Shown here in pieces: positions 59,046-64,000 of a stretch of 64,000 nt of DNA. The position numbers and the translations under genes were made by a program. The notes below the pieces were generated by a model. The model had not been told where the DNA came from. It searched no databases and was given only the letters and a program-made list of their open reading frames with translations. Source of the DNA: Maridesulfovibrio ferrireducens (lineage in GTDB: Bacteria > Desulfobacterota > Desulfovibrionia > Desulfovibrionales > Desulfovibrionaceae); the NCBI RefSeq assembly GCF_900101105.1, contig NZ_FNGA01000003.1, forward strand, positions 248,001 through 312,000. The letters are read 5' to 3'. Positions within the stretch are counted from its first letter, which is position 1; the number at the start of each line of letters is the position of its first letter.

Positions 59046-60587
59046 ATGAATGGACAACAGGATTTAACCCGTCCGGACTCTCAAAAAGCAACAGGATTTG
59101 CTGACGCTTCTCCGTTGATATCCTTAAAAGGTCTCACCAAGCGGTTCGGTAAAGTCGTTGCGAATGATAATATTTCACTTGATCTGTATCCCGGTCGTAT
59201 CAAGGCATTACTTGGTGAAAACGGAGCAGGTAAAAGTACTTTGATGAGTATGCTCGCCGGACGCTTTAAGCCTGACGAAGGTTATATTGAAGTCGATGGT
59301 GTGCGCGCAGATTTTACATCTTCAAAGGATGCTATTAAAGCCGGAATAGGTATGGTTTATCAGCATTTTATGCTGGTCGATACCATGACGGTTGCTGAGA
59401 ATGTACTTCTCGGTCAGGAAGGATCTTTTTTTGTTAATCCTCGTGAAATGAATGATAGAGTCCGTAAACTCGCAGAAGATTACGAGCTTGAAATTGATCC
59501 TACTGCCAGAATTTCTGATCTCTCCATGGGAGAGAAACAGCGCGTTGAAATTTTAAAGTTACTCTATAGAGAAAGTCGGGTTCTTATTTTTGATGAACCT
59601 ACGGCTGTGCTCACTCCTCGCGAAGCATTCCGTCTTTTCGAGGCTCTCTGGGCTATGACTAGACTCGGCAAATCAGTTGTTTTCATCAGTCATAAGCTTG
59701 AAGAGGTTATGGCAATCGCTGATGACGTAGCTATTTTGCGCCGCGGAAAAATTGATGCGGAAGTGCCAAGAGATAAAATTACATCAAAAGCGGATCTCGC
59801 TTGCCGGATGGTCGGTAAAGAGATTTTGCTTGAAGTAAATAAAGAAGAAGTTGAGATAGGTGATAAGGTTCTTGAAGTAAAGAACATGACCGGAATAGGG
59901 CTTCGCGACATCAGTCTTGATGTACATAAGGGCGAAATTGTCGCCATAGTCGGTGTTGCTGGAAATGGTCAGCAAGAGCTCGTAGAGGGCGTAAGCGGAC
60001 TTCGTAAGCCTCCCAAAGATACAATTTTTATAATGAACAAGCCTTGGCGTAAGTTTTTTGCGGAAATGACGTGGAATAATTCTATGTCATATATCCCCGA
60101 GGACCGGCTTGATCTTGCTACTGCCCGAAATTTGGATCTGGTAGATAATTTGCTCTTAACAACCCGTCAGGGTTTCTCTGCCGGGCCCATACTCCAACGC
60201 GATAAAGCAGCAAAAGTCGCAGAAGCACTTGTCAAAGAATATGACGTTCGTCCCGGCAGAATTCAGGCTCTGGCCTGGCAGCTTTCAGGAGGAAACTTGC
60301 AAAAGATGGTATTGGCTCGCGAGCTTTATCGTCAGCCTCATCTTATAGTAGCTGAACAGCCTACTCAGGGACTTGATATTTCTGCCACTGAGGAAGTTTG
60401 GAATAAGCTTCTGGAAGCCCGTAAGATGGCCGGAATACTGCTTATAACCGGAGATTTGGGTGAAGCTATTCAGTTGGCCGATCGTATAGCTGTGATGTAT
60501 TGTGGGCAAATTATGGATGAATTCCATGTGTCTGATACTGCTAAGCTTGATAAAATTGGGTTGTTGATGGCAGGTGTCAGGGAATAA
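59046..60587 (+). CDS. ABC transporter ATP-binding protein with two ATPase domains (BMP/nucleoside type)
   Basis: 513 residues. Two tandem ABC domains. The first (about 25–255) has Walker A GENGAGKST, signature LSMGEKQRVEI and Walker B ILIFDEPTAVLTPREA. The second (about 270–505) has GVAGNGQQE in place of a full Walker A, signature LSGGNLQKMVL and Walker B IVAEQPTQGLD. The degenerate second Walker A is typical of RbsA/YufO-type proteins. Energises import. 11 nt after the permease gene; terminator follows. Confidence 0.95.
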   Translation: MNGQQDLTRPDSQKATGFADASPLISLKGLTKRFGKVVANDNISLDLYPGRIKALLGENGAGKSTLMSMLAGRFKPDEGYIEVDGVRADFTSSKDAIKAGIGMVYQHFMLVDTMTVAENVLLGQEGSFFVNPREMNDRVRKLAEDYELEIDPTARISDLSMGEKQRVEILKLLYRESRVLIFDEPTAVLTPREAFRLFEALWAMTRLGKSVVFISHKLEEVMAIADDVAILRRGKIDAEVPRDKITSKADLACRMVGKEILLEVNKEEVEIGDKVLEVKNMTGIGLRDISLDVHKGEIVAIVGVAGNGQQELVEGVSGLRKPPKDTIFIMNKPWRKFFAEMTWNNSMSYIPEDRLDLATARNLDLVDNLLLTTRQGFSAGPILQRDKAAKVAEALVKEYDVRPGRIQALAWQLSGGNLQKMVLARELYRQPHLIVAEQPTQGLDISATEEVWNKLLEARKMAGILLITGDLGEAIQLADRIAVMYCGQIMDEFHVSDTAKLDKIGLLMAGVRE

Positions 60588-60606
60588 CTCCGTATAATAA
60601 TTTCAT

Positions 60607-60648
60607 AAAAGCCTCTTTTTACATTGTAAGGAGAGGCTTTTTGTTTTT
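60607..60648 (+). terminator. Terminator of the nucleoside ABC operon
   Basis: AAAAGCCTCT (60607–60616) and AGAGGCTTTT (60632–60641) form a perfect 10-bp stem, then TGTTTTTT. Confidence 0.88.
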
Positions 60649-61016
60649 TATAAGTAATTGAGTTTTTCTTGAGTCTTTTTAGAAAATTTTATGTAAATAA
60701 AAAGCATTAAATAGAAATTAATTAAATGTTGTTTGTGTATATTTATTCTTAAATTCTATGATGAAATTTCAAATTTTACTATGCCTTCATATAACTTTGC
60801 AGTGTTGAGTATCAAATAATTATCGATATTTTTTTTATTGCATTAATATTACATATTAACTTTGTGGCGTTTTACCCCGTTAAGGTGTGTGAATTTTTTC
60901 TCAATGTCTTTGTGTAGTCTGCTTTGATGTCATCTGAGCATGTTGCATGGTTTATACATCCCCTCATTTTTATTGAAATAATCGTTGATTTTAAGTAGGA
61001 AGTTACGACTTTCTTG
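60649..61016. other. AT-rich intergenic region before the cytochrome c3 gene
   Basis: About 370 bp with no ORF or RNA gene I can support. It contains the candidate Rex box at 60887–60904 and a short inverted repeat TTGAGTATCAA near 60806. No clear promoter could be picked. Confidence 0.6.
60887..60904 (+). promoter_or_regulatory. Candidate Rex operator
   Basis: GTGTGAATTTTTTCTCAA matches the Rex consensus TTGTGAA-N4-TTCACAA at 12 of 14 positions. Rex senses the NADH/NAD ratio and controls energy genes in sulfate reducers. It lies 125 bp before the cytochrome c3 start. A chance match in AT-rich DNA is possible. Confidence 0.4.
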
Positions 61017-61028
61017 AGGAGGAATAGA

Positions 61029-61529
61029 ATGAAGAGTAATTTTTTGTATGTAGGAGTGGCAGTTGTATTTGCCGTTCTAGTTATTATTTATGCGACCACC
61101 ACTAGTCATTTAAGTGAAGAGATCGCCAGTATCTCTTCCGATAAAGCCGATATCACCAACCCTGTGTTGACTGTCAGCTTCCCTGTAACATTTGAGTTTA
61201 AACGCCCTGCTGAGTTGAACAAAACACGTTTTTCTCAGGTTAAATTCTCTCACTTTAATCATCAGGATGTTTCCTGTGTGAAATGTCATCACACTTGGGA
61301 TGGCAAAGCTCCTGTTAAGAGTTGTGCCACTGATGGTTGTCATAATGAGTTAAAAGCTAAGGGTGAAACTGAGTCCTACTTCAAGGCGTTCCATACTCTG
61401 CATAGCGACCGCAGTTGCCGCGGATGTCATGCTGAGATGAACAAAGCCGGTAAGACAGAGTTGAAGCTTGCTCCTTGTGCCAACAATGCTTGCCATGTAA
61501 TCGTGCCAAGAGTTGCTGCTACGAATTAG
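61029..61529 (+). CDS. Membrane-anchored tetraheme cytochrome c3 (class III)
   Basis: 166 residues. The heme motifs are Cys83-x2-Cys86-His87, Cys99-x4-Cys104-His105, Cys130-x2-Cys133-His134 and Cys150-x4-Cys155-His156: the alternating CxxCH/CxxxxCH order of cytochrome c3. Axial ligand candidates are His75 and His78 (FSHFNH), His88 (CHH) and His122/125 (FHTLH). The N-terminus (SNFLYVGVAVVFAVLVIIYA) has no signal cleavage site and should act as an anchor, with about 45 residues of linker before the heme domain. Start ATG 61029 with AGGAGG 6 nt upstream; the ORF opens at a TTG 15 nt earlier. Likely shuttles electrons at the periplasmic face of the membrane. Confidence 0.93.
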   Translation: MKSNFLYVGVAVVFAVLVIIYATTTSHLSEEIASISSDKADITNPVLTVSFPVTFEFKRPAELNKTRFSQVKFSHFNHQDVSCVKCHHTWDGKAPVKSCATDGCHNELKAKGETESYFKAFHTLHSDRSCRGCHAEMNKAGKTELKLAPCANNACHVIVPRVAATN

Positions 61530-61563
61530 GAGATCTTCGATTCACTAATCGAAATTGATTTAC

Positions 61564-61608
61564 AATAAGAAAACGCCTGTCGGATAATCCGGCAGGCGTT
61601 TTCTTATT
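61564..61608. terminator. Very strong bidirectional terminator
   Basis: A 20-bp stem (61564–61583 with 61589–61608; one G·T pair) around a 5-nt loop: AAGAAAACGCCTG/CAGGCGTTTTCTT. Ends the cytochrome c3 transcript. A/T-rich arms give U-tracts in both directions. Confidence 0.95.
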
Positions 61609-61632
61609 TGTCGCAGTATTTATTTCTTATGC

Positions 61633-61661
61633 TTGACTCAGTTCTTTATATTTTCTAAACA
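61633..61661 (+). promoter_or_regulatory. Promoter of the tetR operon
   Basis: TTGACT (61633–61638), 17-nt spacer, TAAACA (61656–61661). The palindromic operator begins at the last base of the –10, so bound repressor would block RNA polymerase. Confidence 0.6.
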
Positions 61662-61679
61662 TACCATACCGTATGGTAT
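61661..61679 (+). promoter_or_regulatory. Palindromic TetR operator
   Basis: ATACCATAC-C-GTATGGTAT, a perfect 9+1+9 palindrome overlapping the –10 and start site of the tetR operon. Sequence type fits TetR-family auto-repressors. Confidence 0.8.
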
Positions 61680-61699
61680 TAAAAGTGAGGTGCAGGTCA

Positions 61700-62269
61700 T
61701 TGACTCGATTAAAAGTTGAAGAAAATAAAAAGGTTCGCCGCAGCGCAGTTGATTTGCTTGATGCGGGGCTGCATTTGTTAGCTGAGCATAGTATTCAGCA
61801 GTTAACTATTGATGCTTTATGTAAGCAACTGGATGTAACTAAGGGCTCCTTTTATCACCACTTTAAAGGGCGAGATGATTATCTTGAGCGGATGCTTGAA
61901 CATTGGGTGGAGGAATGGACAATCGGAAGTATGCAACATGTTTCCGCAACTTCTGTCAGTGCCGCAGAGCGTTTTGATGCAATTGTAGATAAATCCAATG
62001 ATCTGCCGCACGGGCCTGAAACAAGTATTCGGGCTTGGGCTCAAATTGATCCATTAGCGCGGAGTTATCTCGAAAAGGTTGATTCAACTCGTATGAATTA
62101 TTTGTATGAAATGTTTAATGAAGTCTCAGGAGATCATGATCGCGCGTTGCTTTTGTCACGGATCAGTTATTCCCTTTTTGTGGGGACAAGAATGGTTGCA
62201 CCCGCAATTTTGGGTGAAGAGCGTGATGCTATAATAAAATTGATGAAAAATGAATTGTACGGCATGTAG
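61700..62269 (+). CDS. TetR-family transcriptional regulator
   Basis: 189 residues. N-terminal helix-turn-helix (about 8–55): RRSAVDLLDAGLHLLAEHS, then LTIDALCKQLDVTKGSFYHHFKGRDDYLERML, a classic TetR DNA-binding head; divergent all-helical ligand-binding part after that. I start at TTG 61700 with GAGG 9 nt upstream, because the ORF's first ATG (61673) lies inside the operator palindrome and would put the ribosome on the start site. It probably represses its own operon with the two genes that follow. Confidence 0.88.
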   Translation: MTRLKVEENKKVRRSAVDLLDAGLHLLAEHSIQQLTIDALCKQLDVTKGSFYHHFKGRDDYLERMLEHWVEEWTIGSMQHVSATSVSAAERFDAIVDKSNDLPHGPETSIRAWAQIDPLARSYLEKVDSTRMNYLYEMFNEVSGDHDRALLLSRISYSLFVGTRMVAPAILGEERDAIIKLMKNELYGM

Positions 62270-62298
62270 GAAGCTAAAAAAGATTAAGGGAGAAAATT

Positions 62299-62766
62299 AT
62301 GCAGTCTGAAGTTTCATGGGATGAAGTGACCGCTCTTTTTGGTAAAGTTCAGCATGTTTCAATTGCAACCGTTGACGCGGACGGAACTCCAAGGGTTTCT
62401 CCGATCGGGTCTGTTCTTTTCAGCGAAGAAGGGTGCGGATATTATTTCGAGAAATTTCCTAAAAGTATGAGGTCTAATCTTGATCGTGATCCAAGGATGA
62501 GCATTATGGCTGTGCATCCGGGAATTGGATTTTGGGTAGGCGCATTGTGGCGGGGGCGGTTTAAAGCTCAGTCTGCAATTCGTCTGGTTTGTGAGGCTGG
62601 CGAGCGCCGCAAGGCTACGCAGGAAGAGCGCAACGCTTGGCTTACTAAAGTACGTCCTTTCCGGTTCTTTAAAGGGCATGATATGCTTTGGAAGGATATG
62701 AGCGATTTGCGCGAATTCAAAGTAATTCGTGTTGAGCCTGTTGAATTGGGGACGATGAACCCATGA
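62299..62766 (+). CDS. Pyridoxamine-5'-phosphate-oxidase-like flavin-binding protein
   Basis: 155 residues. Split-barrel flavoprotein fold: VQHVSIATVDADGTPRVSPIGSV at about 14–36 is the FMN-binding start of the PNPOx-like family, followed by SNLDRDPRMSIMAV. Not a true PdxH, since the length and the C-terminus differ. Binds FMN or F420-type cofactors and may reduce small molecules. GGGAG site; 29 nt after tetR; overlaps the DUF2867 gene by 4 nt. Confidence 0.85.
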   Translation: MQSEVSWDEVTALFGKVQHVSIATVDADGTPRVSPIGSVLFSEEGCGYYFEKFPKSMRSNLDRDPRMSIMAVHPGIGFWVGALWRGRFKAQSAIRLVCEAGERRKATQEERNAWLTKVRPFRFFKGHDMLWKDMSDLREFKVIRVEPVELGTMNP

Positions 62767-63266
62767 AAGATGAAATGAAAATCGTTCGCTCTATCCCTGT
62801 TTTAAGAGAGTTGGTGGACGGTGCTGATTATGTGGATTCAAAAGCATTCATGGGCGCATGTTCAATGAATGACTTTCTGGTGCGTATGATTACGTATCAG
62901 CCAGCATGGTTACGCATGCTTTATAGAGTAAGGGGAGTTGTTGCTAAATTAATGGGGCTTAAGCATGACGTGGTTGCTTATGATAATAAAAAAGAAAAAT
63001 TAGATTTTGCTGCCGGAGGCAAAGTGGATTTCTTTACCTCGGTAGATTTTAAACCTGATCAATACTGGGTCGGTGAAGCAAGCGACAAGCACTTAAACGG
63101 TTATATAGGAGTTGTCGCAGAACCTCTTGAATCCGGAGAAGTTCGGTTCCATTCTTTTACTGTGGTCAATTTTCGCCATTGGACGGGGCCGATATATTTT
63201 AACTTAATTCGCCCTTTTCATCATATTGTGGTGCATTGCATGGGGAAATATGCAGCAAAAGGTTAA
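62763..63266 (+). CDS. DUF2867 domain-containing protein
   Basis: 167 residues. DUF2867 family: YRVRGVVAKLMGLK near the middle and LNGYIGVVAEP followed by FHSFTVVNFRHWTGPIYFNLIRPF at the C-terminal side. START/Bet-v-1-like fold is predicted for relatives, suggesting a hydrophobic ligand cavity. ATGA overlap with the flavin-protein gene shows translational coupling. Function unknown; the TetR operon setting points to response to a small hydrophobic compound. Confidence 0.82.
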   Translation: MKDEMKIVRSIPVLRELVDGADYVDSKAFMGACSMNDFLVRMITYQPAWLRMLYRVRGVVAKLMGLKHDVVAYDNKKEKLDFAAGGKVDFFTSVDFKPDQYWVGEASDKHLNGYIGVVAEPLESGEVRFHSFTVVNFRHWTGPIYFNLIRPFHHIVVHCMGKYAAKG

Positions 63267-63283
63267 GCTGATAATTTATGTAG

Positions 63284-64000
63284 TTAACCGTTTAACAGAT
63301 TGTCGGCAGCGCTTAGGTGAATTTCAAGTTCGCTGTCTTTCAATTTAAGTTTATATTGCAATTCTTTCATCGATTCACCTGGATCGTAAAGAGGATAGTC
63401 ACTGCCGAAAAGGATTTTTTCGCGCGGGTGTTTTCTCATTATTTCTTGAAGCAGGCTCTTATCCATAAAGGGCAGTGCGCTTGAAGTGTCCATATAAACA
63501 TCGCTTCCGGCTAAATAATCCACCACCCATTTCCAGTGATATAATCCCCCCATGTGGGCCGCAATGGCTGTCAATTTCGGGAAGTTTTGCAGAATCTTTT
63601 TGAGCTTAACGGGGCATGAAGGATTCTGTTCAGGAGGAAGTTTATCTCCGATATGAAACATGGCAATAAATCTGCCTTCAATCATTTCAAGCAATCGATA
63701 AAATTTAGGGTCATCCATGAAAAAGGACTGAAAGTCGGGGTGAAACTTAAGTCCCTTGATTCCATTCCTTTCAAGGCGTGCAAATTCCTTTTCAGGATCA
63801 TCATAATCAGGGTGCATAGTTCCGAAAGATATTATGCGCGGGTCGCTCTTTTGCAGTTCTAAAGACCAGTTGTTGGCGGGAACAACCTGTGCCGGTTCAG
63901 TTGCAGCTGTATGGATTATTACTTTATCCAGTCCAGCCCTATCGGCCCGCATGAGCAGGTCTTCAACTAAACCTGTGCCGACGGCATTTATACCGTAATG
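63284..64000 (-). CDS. Amidohydrolase-family protein, 5' end cut by window edge
   Basis: 238 residues are visible; the frame stays open to the window edge, so the N-terminus with its first His-x-His pair lies outside. The visible part is an amidohydrolase-2 (TIM barrel) enzyme: GIKGLKFHPDFQSF carries a metal His, IAMFHIGDKLPPEQ the next, IAAHMGGLYHWKWV another, and FGSDYPLYDPGESM the catalytic Asp. Related proteins hydrolyse or decarboxylate ring and lactone substrates. Substrate not determined. Convergent with the DUF2867 gene. Confidence 0.85.
   Translation of the reverse strand, partial: HYGINAVGTGLVEDLLMRADRAGLDKVIIHTAATEPAQVVPANNWSLELQKSDPRIISFGTMHPDYDDPEKEFARLERNGIKGLKFHPDFQSFFMDDPKFYRLLEMIEGRFIAMFHIGDKLPPEQNPSCPVKLKKILQNFPKLTAIAAHMGGLYHWKWVVDYLAGSDVYMDTSSALPFMDKSLLQEIMRKHPREKILFGSDYPLYDPGESMKELQYKLKLKDSELEIHLSAADNLLNG

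Overview
The window looks like a chromosomal stretch from a moderately low-GC, marine-type Desulfovibrionaceae (Maridesulfovibrio/Desulfovibrio-like sulfate reducer). This rests on a CooA–CooS–CooC carbon monoxide dehydrogenase cluster, a tetraheme class III cytochrome c3, paired MinD/Mrp-type ATPases carrying 4Fe-4S inserts (as in the Desulfovibrio orange-protein system), many c-type heme and Fe-S proteins, and an LPS/Tol/Bam outer-membrane gene set. I saw no prophage, insertion sequence or CRISPR array. Coding density is high, and most genes sit in short operons bounded by recognisable hairpin terminators.

Layout. 0–5 kb: a Na/phosphate cotransporter and an OmpH-like lipoprotein (both minus), pyruvate kinase, a small cereblon-type CULT-domain protein (minus), and two tandem tRNA-Asn genes (minus), each with its own promoter and terminator. 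5.2–15.2 kb: an envelope-biogenesis block, lysS–lolC/E–lolD–bamA followed by skp–lpxD–fabZ–lpxA–lpxI. 15.3–18.2 kb: a minus-strand operon with a good sigma-54 promoter, encoding a Gly/Gln/Met-rich repeat protein, two ferredoxin-containing MinD ATPases, a CGGC protein and an FmdB-type zinc ribbon. 18.3–24.6 kb: a DUF89 protein, a very large AsmA protein, a YihY/BrkB membrane protein and the CO sensor CooA. 24.7–27.6 kb: a perfect CooA-type palindrome, then cooS and cooC.

27.6–34.4 kb: a YdcF protein (probable AUU start), tgt, nth, a small monoheme cytochrome, cutA, then a kinase trio (PfkB, APH-fold, APS-kinase-like) and a secreted NTF2-like protein. 34.5–42.3 kb: miaB, a bifunctional-nuclease-family protein, a PHP phosphoesterase, a sirtuin, and the complete tolQ–tolR–tolA–tolB–pal set. 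42.3–46.3 kb (minus): pgpA, a CII-like DNA-binding protein, a PAS-PAS-GGDEF-EAL protein and maf. 46.5–49.3 kb: an MBL-fold hydrolase and a motB-motA-like pair behind a sigma-54 promoter. 49.4–55 kb: glucokinase, a flavin disulfide oxidoreductase, an S9 peptidase and a degenerate GGDEF protein. 55–60.6 kb: gpt plus a BMP-family ABC importer, a coherent purine/nucleoside uptake and salvage module. 60.6–64 kb: a membrane-anchored tetraheme cytochrome c3 with a candidate Rex box, a TetR–flavin-binding protein–DUF2867 operon with a clear palindromic operator, and an amidohydrolase cut by the right edge.

Most worth a second look: the bacterial CULT-domain protein with the cereblon tri-tryptophan spacing exactly preserved; the sigma-54-driven MinD-FeS operon; BamA with an extra N-terminal domain; the sigma-54-driven MotBA-like pair in reversed order; the membrane-tethered cytochrome c3; and the split kinase trio.
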